A stretch of DNA of 37,512 nt, from contig QXHL01000025.1 in assembly GCA_003584005.1 (NCBI GenBank), positions 1 to 37,512 on the forward strand, given 5' to 3'. The stretch is from Alicyclobacillaceae bacterium I2511 (GTDB lineage: Bacteria; Bacillota; Bacilli; Alicyclobacillales; Alicyclobacillaceae). The notes beneath the pieces were generated by a model. That model worked only from the letters and a program-made list of their open reading frames with translations. It was not told the origin of the DNA and made no database searches. Shown here piece after piece: positions 30,491-37,512 of the stretch; position 1 is the first letter of the stretch; each line of letters opens with the position of its first letter. The position numbers and the translations under genes were made by a program.

Positions 30491-30949
30491 ATGTACACCA
30501 TTGACATTCCTGGACGTGCCCCCATCCTACTGACCCATGCCGTGTTTGACTTTAACGGCACGCTGGCTTTCGAGGGCGCCCTGCTACCCGGGGTGGATGG
30601 GTGGATGCAAGCATTGCAACAGATTCTCACCCCCATTATTCTCACTGCGGACACAAATGGCACCGCCCAAACCTATGCGGATCAACTCGGATGCCTGATT
30701 CAAGTAGTCCCTTCCGGCCACGCAAAAGCTGAAATCGTTCGCCAACTTAACGGTACCGCAGTCGCAGTGGGAAATGGGCATAATGATGCCGCCATGTTCC
30801 AAGCGGCAGCACTGAGTATTGCCGTCCTTGGCCCAGAGGGAGCTGCCCTGTCGGCCGCACAGTCTGCAGATGTCCTGGTCACGCAAATCGCAGATGCATT
30901 TGGATTACTCCTACATCCGAAACGGCTCATTGCTACTTTACGAAATTGA
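30491..30949 (+). CDS. HAD-superfamily hydrolase, soluble P-type-ATPase-like phosphatase
   Basis: 152 aa from ATG 30491, preceded by AGGAGGA at 5 nt. Motif I is FDFNGTLAFEG (nucleophile Asp, but Asn where the second Asp is usual), motif II is LTADT, and motif IV is VGNGHNDAAMF. No cap domain, like the small COG4087-type phosphatases related to the P-domain of P-type ATPases. The substrate is unknown. Monocistronic; divergent from the rusticyanin-like gene. Confidence 0.82.
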   Translation: MYTIDIPGRAPILLTHAVFDFNGTLAFEGALLPGVDGWMQALQQILTPIILTADTNGTAQTYADQLGCLIQVVPSGHAKAEIVRQLNGTAVAVGNGHNDAAMFQAAALSIAVLGPEGAALSAAQSADVLVTQIADAFGLLLHPKRLIATLRN

Positions 30950-31174
30950 CAACTCACGCTGCTTGATTCGGCACACTCCAACCCATCATAAGGACAGATA
31001 CGAGCACTGCCAACGCGGCTAAAGAAAAAGCCAGGGTAATTTGCCCCAATAGCCACGAAAGTAATGCCTATTCCCGGCGGGGGCACCGCTACCTCCCTCC
31101 ACTGCGTCCACTATCTCCCTCCGCGGACACCCGCACGTGGAACGCCCGCCCCGTCAGACATGGGGCCGTTTGAA
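30950..31174. other. Intergenic, no firm gene
   Basis: A minus-strand frame around 30961-31060 could encode a short hydrophobic peptide (ITLAFSLAALAVLVSVLMMG), but it has no ribosome site. No other feature is seen. Confidence 0.3.
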
Positions 31175-32113
31175 CTAATAAAAGGTGGCCAAGGTCTCCG
31201 TCAAGATTGGAACGATTTGTTTTTTGCGAGAAACAACTCCTTTTAGTGTGCCCTGATGGTCCACCAGGGACAAATGATAGGCCTGCTCTACCGCATTCGC
31301 AGCGCGGCCCAGTGCAAGCACTACGGAGTCGCTGTTTAAAATATCGGTCACGACGAAAAGGAATAAATCCAATTGTTTTTCATCGATGGCCTGTACTAAA
31401 AGGGCCACCAACTCCCCTTTACGGGACAGTACATCGTTAACATCCACCGCATTCACTTGGGCAATTTCAACTTTGTGTAACCCCATTTGAAAGACCTTGG
31501 CATCCATCGAAATCAATTCTGGCAGTGTTTTCTCGCTGAGGTTCGCCCCTGCTTTCAGCATCTCTAACCCGTAGTCCGCCAGCGAGTCCACACGAGCAAT
31601 CCCGGCCAATTCATGCGCCGCCACCACATCCTGCTCGGTGCAGGTAGGAGATTTAAACAGCAGCGTGTCCGAAATAATGGCCGACAACATCAACCCCGCC
31701 ATTGCTTGGGGGATAGAAAGGTTATTTTCCTTGTACAGTTTTTTCAAGAGGGTGGCTGTGCAGCCCACTGGCTCAGCCCGGTAATACAAGGGATAGCTGG
31801 TTTCAAAGTTGGCAATCCGGTGGTGGTCAATCACCTCTATTACCCGAACCCTGTCAATGTCTGTCACACTCTGGGGTTGCTCGTTATGATCCACCAGAAT
31901 GACGTTCTCTACCTCACCCGCTACTGTTTCAACCAGCCGTGGTGCAGAAACTTGAAAGTGATGCAACACGAACTCTGTTTCTGAGTTCACCGCACCCAAG
32001 CGTACTGCTTCAGCTTCCATTCCCAGCCTGTTTTTTAACTCCGCATAAGCGATTGCGGAACAAATTGAGTCCGTGTCTGGATTTTTGTGTCCAAAAACAA
32101 GCACCTTATCCAT
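31175..32113 (-). CDS. ppaC: Manganese-dependent inorganic pyrophosphatase (family II)
   Basis: Cytoplasmic hydrolysis of pyrophosphate to phosphate. 312 aa, the usual size. The N-terminal DHH domain shows [18 protein letters not shown] and the signature VIDHHR; the C-terminal DHHA2 domain ends with [11 protein letters not shown], which contains the substrate-binding SRKKQ. ATG 32113 is the natural start, with AGGGGG upstream. Monocistronic as far as can be seen. Confidence 0.95.
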   Translation of the reverse strand: MDKVLVFGHKNPDTDSICSAIAYAELKNRLGMEAEAVRLGAVNSETEFVLHHFQVSAPRLVETVAGEVENVILVDHNEQPQSVTDIDRVRVIEVIDHHRIANFETSYPLYYRAEPVGCTATLLKKLYKENNLSIPQAMAGLMLSAIISDTLLFKSPTCTEQDVVAAHELAGIARVDSLADYGLEMLKAGANLSEKTLPELISMDAKVFQMGLHKVEIAQVNAVDVNDVLSRKGELVALLVQAIDEKQLDLFLFVVTDILNSDSVVLALGRAANAVEQAYHLSLVDHQGTLKGVVSRKKQIVPILTETLATFY

Positions 32114-32276
32114 TTAAAATCCCCCTCACTGGTACACCACACAAGCTGTTTACAAACACCCACTGATTCGCACAACACTGATTCTATGGCAACAAGGAAC
32201 ATCCTGTCCACCCTATTGTGTTCCCATCAAATAATCTTTTTACAATTTCAAGTTTCAACCCCACATTCCACCAATC

Positions 32277-32546
32277 CTAATATGAAAGGGGGTATGACAC
32301 AGAACATCTTAGCCGCTGGACTAGTGGTGTTAGCCTGTGGAGAGGCCGTTCAAACACGCGCACCTCCCCAGAGTTGGGTCGATAAAGCCCCGATATCAAT
32401 CGCAGTAGCATGGTTTTTCCAGCTCCGTTGGCACCCACCAGGCCGTACACGCTGCCGACGGAGATTTGTAGACTCACCTTCTCTAAGGCCCGTATCGAAC
32501 CCAGTTGTTTGGTCAGTTGAACGATTTCAACGGCCCAATCCTTCAT
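32277..32546 (-). pseudogene. Truncated ABC transporter ATPase (YtrB-like)
   Basis: Starts normally at ATG 32546 with GGAGGGAA upstream, and runs through VSLQISVGSVYGLVGANGAGKT (Walker A with Met for the usual second Thr/Ser) and LLRLISGLYRPNSGEVRVF. It then ends after 89 residues with an unrelated tail. The Q-loop, signature motif and Walker B are absent, so it cannot be active. It overlaps the 3' end of the GntR frame, as in YtrA-YtrB-type operons. Confidence 0.75.
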
Positions 32547-33087
32547 GTCGGTTCCCTCCTTCACCAATGTCTGACAAATCGTCTGCAACGACTTCATCTG
32601 ATTTTGATGGGCTGGTGGAGCCAGACCTAGGAGGGATAACTGAAGGGATGTGACCAAGATTCTCGGATGTCGAACGCTTGGGAACAGGTGTCCACTCAGG
32701 ATTTTCTCCCGCCCACGGAGCCGTGACCTCGTCCAATAATCGATGTAAGTCTGTGTTCGCCAGATGTAAATGGTGTCCTTCCACCACCAACCGCTCCAAT
32801 TGAGTCCTCAGGCTCTGCAATCGCTCACTCATGTTTGGAACTACGTCCTGCGCTGCAATAAACGTTCCGCGACCACGGATGACTTCAATGACTCCTTCCC
32901 GCTCCAATTCCTGATATGCCTTGGCAACGGTGTTGTGATTGAGAGTCAATTGAACGGCCAACTCCCGCACGGACGGCAAGCGGTCTGCAGAGTTTAGAAA
33001 ACCCTTTACAACAGCGGCTTTAATTCTGTCGACAATCTGTTGGTAGACAAGAATGGGAAGATTTGAGCAAGGCTGTACCTCGGGTAG
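32527..33087 (-). pseudogene. YtrA-type GntR regulator without a usable start codon
   Basis: The open frame from 33087 reads PILVYQQIVDRIKAAVVKG, then LNSADRLPSVRELAVQLTLN and AYQELEREGVIEVIRGRG, a textbook GntR winged-helix domain, followed by a short effector part as in the YtrA subfamily. Between the upstream stop (33090-33088) and the domain there is no ATG, GTG or TTG; the first is TTG 32979 inside the DNA-binding domain. The frame begins directly at the terminator of the neighbouring Rpn gene, suggesting a deletion removed its promoter and start. Confidence 0.65.
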
Positions 33088-33088
33088 T

Positions 33089-33122
33089 TAAAAAAAGCCA
33101 GGTCCACGTAGGACCTGGCTTT
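33089..33122 (-). terminator. Terminator of the Rpn-family gene
   Basis: On the minus strand AAAGCCAGGTCC-TACGT-GGACCTGGCTTT forms a perfect 12-bp stem that runs into a run of T residues. It lies 16 bp after the stop of the nuclease-family gene. Confidence 0.92.
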
Positions 33123-33137
33123 GTGTTGTCGTAGGAG

Positions 33138-33992
33138 CTATTGTAGTTCCTCTTTGAGTTTCTGGACTTCCTCCAGCGGCAAGTCTGTGAACTCCACCAC
33201 TTTTTGGACAGGCTCTCCCGCCAGCAGCATTTTTCGTGCCGTGGTCACGGCCCGGCTATGTTCGCCTTCCTGCCGACCTTCCTGCCGACCTTCCTGCCGA
33301 CCTTCTTGACGACCTTCCTGGATACCTTCCTGTCGTCCTTCCTGGTATAATTCCTCTGCAATCTTCGACATTTTTCTCAACTCCTTTCGCAAATGGGTTC
33401 GTTGCTTGTCATTCAACGAATGGTCTCCAAGCGCTGCAATCGCACTCACAACCAGGTCTTTTTCGGTTTCATTCGGAACTACGGATACCAGTTCAAGGAC
33501 TCGATTTAATGTTACAGACATATCCTGTACCCTCATATTCAATGCTAAAGCTAATCGCAATCGATCTTTCGGTTCCCATTGTCCCATTTTCAGGTGCTGT
33601 GAAACCTCATCTAACGCCCTATCCCCATCCATTTGGGATAAATATATATTTTCCACGTGATACATCGCAGTGCCAATATTCAACTCGTTGGGGGCATCGT
33701 TGACCTTCGCATGATACAAAACCACAGTCCGTATCTGCGTGAAGTGTTGGTGTGCCAAACGGGCATCATATTCCAGAAAGCGGTGCAGCGTCGGTTCTCG
33801 GGTGCTTTGAAACTCTAAGTGAAACACGCGCCCGTCTTGCATCCGCCACGCTTTATCCATGCGCAAGGTGTTCGCAGGCAACTCGGTTGGCAACGGTTCT
33901 GCCAACTCCACACCCAAGACTCCTAAAACATCCAAAGCCCCACCGGATAGTGAACGGGTGAGAGCTTTCATCATTGTATCTTGTCCAGCCAT
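33138..33992 (-). CDS. Rpn family / PD-(D/E)XK nuclease-like protein
   Basis: 284 aa. The N-terminal part contains DKAWRMQDGRVFHLEFQST, matching the D-x(n)-ExQ core of Rpn (recombination-promoting nuclease/putative transposase) proteins. The helical middle ends in a highly charged repeat of QEGR units (about residues 217-243), followed by a coiled C-terminal segment. Rpn proteins are DNA endonucleases or phage-defence factors with variable C-terminal repeats. Monocistronic with its own terminator. It lies in a zone of decayed mobile elements. Confidence 0.8.
   Translation of the reverse strand: MAGQDTMMKALTRSLSGGALDVLGVLGVELAEPLPTELPANTLRMDKAWRMQDGRVFHLEFQSTREPTLHRFLEYDARLAHQHFTQIRTVVLYHAKVNDAPNELNIGTAMYHVENIYLSQMDGDRALDEVSQHLKMGQWEPKDRLRLALALNMRVQDMSVTLNRVLELVSVVPNETEKDLVVSAIAALGDHSLNDKQRTHLRKELRKMSKIAEELYQEGRQEGIQEGRQEGRQEGRQEGRQEGEHSRAVTTARKMLLAGEPVQKVVEFTDLPLEEVQKLKEELQ
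33265..33348. repeat. 12-bp tandem repeat in the Rpn gene
   Basis: Seven 12-bp units beginning CCTTCCTG; three are identical (CCTTCCTGCCGA, 33265-33300) and four have diverged. The period is a multiple of three, so copy number changes would keep the frame and only lengthen or shorten the QEGR repeat. Confidence 0.9.
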
Positions 33993-34063
33993 GGGAACAC
34001 CTCTAATCCCTAGTATAGGGGGATGGACTCGTCTTCACAAGACACCTTGCCTTTAGCCTAACA

Positions 34064-34115
34064 ATAAACTCTATGAACTCTCCCCCACTTGCTTACGCGG
34101 AAGTGGCGATTTCCA
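34064..34115 (-). mobile_element. Possible IS200/IS605-type end remnant
   Basis: On the minus strand CGCCACTTCCGCGTAAGC followed by AAGTGGGGGAGAG makes a CCACTT/AAGTGG hairpin and a GGGGGAG tail, resembling the 3' end of IS605-type elements and of tnpB guide-RNA regions. The adjacent minus-strand frame reads FDETGNRHFRVSKWGRV. No transposase gene is attached. Confidence 0.35.
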
Positions 34116-34339
34116 GTTTCGTCGAACAAAGCTTGGAAGCCGTTTGGTCCCCAAATCTTATTGGATTCTCCATAGACGATGGCGCTCCCGAGTTTGAAGG
34201 CCGCAGGGAAGAAGTTTCGAACCCTCAAAGGCAGGCTATAACCTTAAACAGCGCTTGGCTATTGTTGCAAGATGTGACCAATGGAGCACTTTTTTGTTAG
34301 GACTGACGTATGACCTATTGTTGGTTAATAAAGTAAAGG
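34116..34339. other. Gene-free stretch in decayed region
   Basis: A plus-strand frame (34073-34300) has no ribosome site or recognisable family and overlaps the IS-like end. I consider it noncoding. Confidence 0.35.
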
Positions 34340-34612
34340 GCAAAACTGCAAGATAGGGATTCGTCTCAAGAACGAGGTTTCAAAAAGTCCCTACAAACGC
34401 CCCAGAGTTGTGCATGCAAGGGGACTTTACACAGAAAATTATGTAACAAACTGAACCACCCGGTGCGGCGACATTTCATTCAAGCAGCCGACAGTTTCTC
34501 TCGACTTATCCACCAATTTTTGAATTTGCCTCGGACTGTCGTAGCTGAAGAGATCCCCAACTACGACGAGAAATCCAGTCACAGTCACAAGATAAAACTC
34601 CTGTTTTTGTAA
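34340..34612 (-). pseudogene. IS110-family transposase remnant
   Basis: The minus-strand frame reads TGFLVVVGDLFSYDSPRQIQ followed by KLVDKSRETVGCLNEMSPHR, close to the C-terminal transposase_20-type segment of IS110 enzymes (the G-D-x-x-x-F-x-S-x-x-Q-x-x-K-x-x-G motif). It then hits stop codons. Only this fragment remains. Confidence 0.6.
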
Positions 34613-34793
34613 AAACAATTTAGCATATAACCTATATACACAATTATACTCAATTTTTCATGCGTGGCGCGGGTCGAGGCCACATTCGATACGTGAACTT
34701 CCGTTTAATCTGTGAATTTCCCGTAACTCACCCGCAACTGGTGGGTGGTATAGTGTTGGCGATATAAATCTTTCAGTGGTGGAGGAAATTGTT

Positions 34794-35315
34794 ATGCTGA
34801 GTGTCAATCAGCGTATGGTATCGACCAGCCGACTTCAGGTTGCAACTTTGGAGGAAGGTGATCCAGAAAAACCGGTTGTTATTCTCCTGCACGGAAACGT
34901 GCCCTCGAGCGTATTTTGGCGGGACACGATGCAATACGCAATCCTTCACCCCGAAAACTTGTGCGGCCTGATTTTGATCAGTCCGCTGTCCCCATACGGG
35001 TTCTATCCCGGCGGATTCGTTCCCAGTAAAAACTGGCCGGGTACCGCGTCGAGTGAAGATGGGATCGCAAACGCAATGTCTCCGAAGTACGTGAACCTTG
35101 CAGGGATGGCAGAGGTTCATAAGCTCTTTCCGATACTCTGGGTTCGGGGAAATGGGGACCAAATCGTATCGGATCTCTCAATGTTCGATTTGGGGACACT
35201 CGGGAAATTGGGGCTTGTACCCGGATGGCCTGGGGATGATGTAAAAGTCCACCATGATATACTGAGAAATGGTTTCATCAGCCAATTCCCAAGCAAGGGA
35301 GGACGATGTACATAG
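34794..35315 (+). pseudogene. Alpha/beta hydrolase with internal deletion
   Basis: ATG 34794 with GGAGGA upstream opens 173 codons. The N-terminus is a normal alpha/beta hydrolase (PVVILLHGNVPSSVFWRDTM, with the oxyanion HG). Straight after it comes a sequence normally found well past the nucleophile elbow (HPENLCGLILISPLSPYGF). The GxSxG nucleophile segment and about 60-70 residues are missing, without a frameshift. The protein may be made but should not be catalytic. Confidence 0.65.
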
Positions 35316-35318
35316 GGC

Positions 35319-35360
35319 TGTAGTTGGCCACGATAGAATCGACATTAGTGGCCAACTACA
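35319..35360. terminator. 13-bp perfect stem-loop after the hydrolase remnant
   Basis: TGTAGTTGGCCAC (35319-35331) and its exact complement (35348-35360) flank a 16-nt loop, starting 4 bp after the stop codon. No T run follows on either strand, so it is terminator-like or the trace of a mobile element. Confidence 0.5.
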
Positions 35361-35400
35361 CCTGCGCCATTTCCCCCTACCCTAATAGAGGTTATCCAGA

Positions 35401-35466
35401 AAGGGGTCAGAACTCCCCGACGCATTGCCGCGTCGTCGCACTGCTTGGGTCTGACCGGAACCCCTT
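35401..35466. other. Nested stem structure between convergent genes
   Basis: GGTCAGA (35405-35411) pairs with TCTGACC (35450-35456); AAGG/CCTT arms extend it outside; inside lies a second hairpin, CGACGC-ATTGCC-GCGTCG (35418-35435). It sits between the hydrolase remnant and the permease 3' end. A structured RNA, REP-like element or terminator are all possible. Confidence 0.5.
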
Positions 35467-35512
35467 CCGGACACGCACTAATAGTAGTTAAATCTGTGTT
35501 GTTCTAAACGTT

Positions 35513-37108
35513 TCAGCGGTAATTTGTATTAGCGTGTTCCGCAAAAACCTCGTCTATATCAGGGGTATGATAACCACTGGCCACGCCCCAATAATAGAAT
35601 GCTGTCGCTACCACGATAACTACCACCATGTCCCAGGGGTAAGGAATGATGTTTTTGAATCCTCCTAATTGAGAGGAACCTAGGTAAGAGACAATCAACA
35701 TGGCTATCAGGTAAAAAACCATCCACATTCCACTCTTGATAGACTGGCCATTGGGACGTTGTATTTGCTCTGGCATCACCCAAGCAAAGAAGAGATAAAG
35801 GACGACACCAATCAGAATTGCAATCAGTAATTTTGAATCAATATTCCACCCTGTCCAATAAACAATTAAAGAACCAATCACAAAAGCAGCAGGGTTAATC
35901 ACGCCCGCCCAAGCCAGTCGAAAGGGGCGGCGTCCCTCAGGGACCGTTTTACGAAAAACAGCCATTGAAACGGGACCCAAGATATAAGTAAAGATGGTTG
36001 CCGAGGAGACTAATCCAACCAAGGACTGCCACGATGGGAAGGGCAGCAGAAAAATGAGACCCAAAACAAAGGCCACAAACAAAGCCAGAACGGGAATTCC
36101 ATTGCGTGGATTCACCTTAGCCAAAACCTTAGGGAAATATTTATTTTTGCCTAAAGCGTAGATAATCCGAGAAGTGGATGCCATATACACATTGCCTGTT
36201 CCAGCGGGAGACAGAATGGCATCTGCGTAAAGCAACATAGCAAACCATCCCAGATTCAAACTGGCTGCCAGTTCAGCAAAAGGAGCATTGAAGGTGACTT
36301 TGGACCAACCCTTGACCAGATCTGTTGGAGAAACGCCAACAATAAACACCAATTGCAAAAAAACATACAAGATTATTGTAATAATGAGGGAAATAATAAT
36401 AGATCTTGGAATATCTCGTTGGGGATTACGTGCTTCAGCAGCCAAGGCCAAAGACTGACGAAATCCAGTATAAGCAAAAATGACCCCCGTGGTAGCAATG
36501 GCAGTCAAAACTCCTGAACTTCCTCCTGGTGCAAAACCTCCAGCTTGAGTCAAGTTTCCCCAATGCATGCCCACTAAGAGGAAGATAATAATGGTGGCAA
36601 GAGGCATAATGAACTTCACAAAGGTTACAGTGGTATTGACCTGAGCGAAAAAGCGAACTCCCATATAATTGATAATAAAAAATACAAATATCAAAACAGT
36701 GGCTGCAAGTAATCCCCAACCCGTCAATAGACTGGTTTTGCTGTTCCACAACACAGGTAGCCAATGTGAGGCGTACTGCATGACGCCTTCAGCTTCCAAC
36801 GCTGGGACAGAGGCCCAAGCAATCCATGCAGCCCACCCTGCAATAAAGCCTGTGAGATGTCCGTGGCTAAGATGAGGATAGCGAACGATGGCCCCTGCTT
36901 CAGGCAACATGGCTCCCAATTCCGCATACGTAAAAGCAATCACTAATACAGCAAAGCCACCAATAATCCATGATATAACAGCTGCAGGACCAGCCACATT
37001 TGCTGCATACAACGCTCCGAACAACCACCCGGAACCAATGATGCCTCCTAGAGAAGACATAGTGAGATCCAATAATCCCAATTCCTTTTTAAATCCGTGC
37101 TCTGTCAA
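35513..37108 (-). CDS. APC-superfamily amino-acid permease
   Basis: 531 aa with about 12-13 membrane helices. The first helix has the substrate-binding motif SSLGGIIGSGWLFG, and the cytoplasmic loop with ALAAEARNPQRDIPRSI is the family signature. Start TTG 37108 has AAAGGAG at a 9-nt spacing; the longer frame to 37201 has no ribosome site. It lies downstream of, and in the same direction as, a P5C dehydrogenase gene, so import of proline, arginine, ornithine or a related amino acid for catabolism is plausible (inference). Confidence 0.9.
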   Translation of the reverse strand: MTEHGFKKELGLLDLTMSSLGGIIGSGWLFGALYAANVAGPAAVISWIIGGFAVLVIAFTYAELGAMLPEAGAIVRYPHLSHGHLTGFIAGWAAWIAWASVPALEAEGVMQYASHWLPVLWNSKTSLLTGWGLLAATVLIFVFFIINYMGVRFFAQVNTTVTFVKFIMPLATIIIFLLVGMHWGNLTQAGGFAPGGSSGVLTAIATTGVIFAYTGFRQSLALAAEARNPQRDIPRSIIISLIITIILYVFLQLVFIVGVSPTDLVKGWSKVTFNAPFAELAASLNLGWFAMLLYADAILSPAGTGNVYMASTSRIIYALGKNKYFPKVLAKVNPRNGIPVLALFVAFVLGLIFLLPFPSWQSLVGLVSSATIFTYILGPVSMAVFRKTVPEGRRPFRLAWAGVINPAAFVIGSLIVYWTGWNIDSKLLIAILIGVVLYLFFAWVMPEQIQRPNGQSIKSGMWMVFYLIAMLIVSYLGSSQLGGFKNIIPYPWDMVVVIVVATAFYYWGVASGYHTPDIDEVFAEHANTNYR

Positions 37109-37333
37109 TTTGTACACTCCTTTAAACAATATCCAAAAATCATGTACTTTAGCACCTATCCCTAGGAGTTCGTCTGACGAAACAACTTTGGATGCTCGCA
37201 CGAATAAACATGCAGTGAATGTGTCTATACCGCATAACCATTTGCTAATACAGTATGTTTATTAGGCGATTTTCTTAATTTTATTTTGTTAAACGAACTG
37301 CTAGGGATCAAGTTACAGAGATACAATAGAAAT

Positions 37334-37512
37334 TTAAAGGGTTTCTGTGACAGCTTTGGCTTGCATGAACAACTGCAGGTAATCTGGGCCACCAGTTTTG
37401 GAATCTGTACCCGACATGTTAAATCCTCCAAACGGATGCCCACCCACAAACGCCCCGGTGCACTTGCGATTGAAGTAGAGGTTACCACAGTGCAGGTGTT
37501 GTTCCCCAAATT
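37334..37512 (-). CDS. rocA: 1-pyrroline-5-carboxylate dehydrogenase, C-terminal part (gene runs off the window)
   Basis: Oxidises glutamate semialdehyde/P5C to glutamate in proline and arginine breakdown. Only the last 58 residues are in the window: [40 protein letters not shown] and [12 protein letters not shown], an ending characteristic of the Bacillus RocA/PutC aldehyde dehydrogenases. The start lies beyond the right edge on the minus strand. The permease gene follows after about 225 bp; I see no clear terminator in between, so the two may be cotranscribed. Confidence 0.88.
   Translation of the reverse strand, partial: FGEQHLHCGNLYFNRKCTGAFVGGHPFGGFNMSGTDSKTGGPDYLQLFMQAKAVTETL

Noticed and set aside
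33265-33348. CRISPR-like regular repeat
   Set aside because: Units are contiguous 12-mers without spacers and lie within a coding region.
34073-34300. 75-codon plus-strand frame
   Set aside because: No ribosome site, no family, and it overlaps an IS-end-like sequence in a decayed region.

Overview
The window looks like a chromosomal segment of a spore-forming, acidophilic, probably iron- or sulfur-oxidising member of the Bacillota (an Alicyclobacillaceae-like organism is my best guess). Sporulation is suggested by a KbaA homologue, a YjcZ-like peptide and two GerP-like proteins. Metal or sulfur respiration is suggested by three distinct cupredoxins (a sulfocyanin, a rusticyanin-like protein and a CuA-like lipoprotein) close to a split cytochrome b6/subunit IV/Rieske complex. 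ClpE with a CtsR operator, GlpP and a family II pyrophosphatase also fit Bacillota. I ran no searches; family names come from motif recognition by eye.

Layout. 1-7.2 kb: a glycerophosphodiester phosphodiesterase and GlpP (divergent), a four-gene PotABCD/AfuABC-type ABC importer on the minus strand behind a promoter and a three-arm attenuator, then an Lgt-family protein. 7.2-9.6 kb: a c-di-GMP-I riboswitch with a terminator in front of a GAF-GGDEF protein, then a pair of hot-dog dehydratases (FAS1-like plus MaoC), the MaoC gene carrying an IS200/IS605-end-like sequence in its 5' end. 9.7-12.2 kb: clpE with terminator, promoter and CtsR sites. 12.2-18.4 kb (minus): a glutaredoxin, a duplicated DoxX-like protein, small and medium membrane proteins, sulfocyanin, Rieske protein, an isochorismatase-like protein, cytochrome b subunit IV, cytochrome b6 and a 30-aa membrane peptide. 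18.6-22.4 kb (plus): four membrane microproteins, the CuA-like cupredoxin lipoprotein, tatA, kbaA, a 27-aa peptide and tatC. 22.5-27.3 kb (minus): a YjcZ-like peptide and a LacI-controlled sugar ABC importer without its own ATPase. 27.4-28 kb: a tandem GerP-like pair. 28-29.4 kb: gene-poor, with the second copy of a 240-bp repeat and an IS200-type transposase remnant. 29.4-32.1 kb: the rusticyanin-like protein, a HAD phosphatase and ppaC. 32.2-35.5 kb: a decay zone (truncated GntR/ABC pair, Rpn-type nuclease, IS remnants, internally deleted alpha/beta hydrolase). 35.5-37.5 kb: an amino-acid permease and the 3' end of a P5C dehydrogenase gene.

How the genes may work together (inference): the Tat genes would export the Rieske protein, whose twin-arginine signal is visible. 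The b6/IV/Rieske complex has no attached cytochrome c, so a blue-copper protein (sulfocyanin) is the obvious soluble or anchored electron partner. The rusticyanin-like protein and the CuA-like lipoprotein would extend this outer-face copper chain, and the neighbouring membrane microproteins may be accessory subunits.

Most notable unexplained signals: an ungapped 240-bp intergenic repeat in two copies, each with four dyads spaced 51/62/51 bp; a candidate new attenuator ahead of the first ABC importer; and two genes that appear to start on ATC/ATT.
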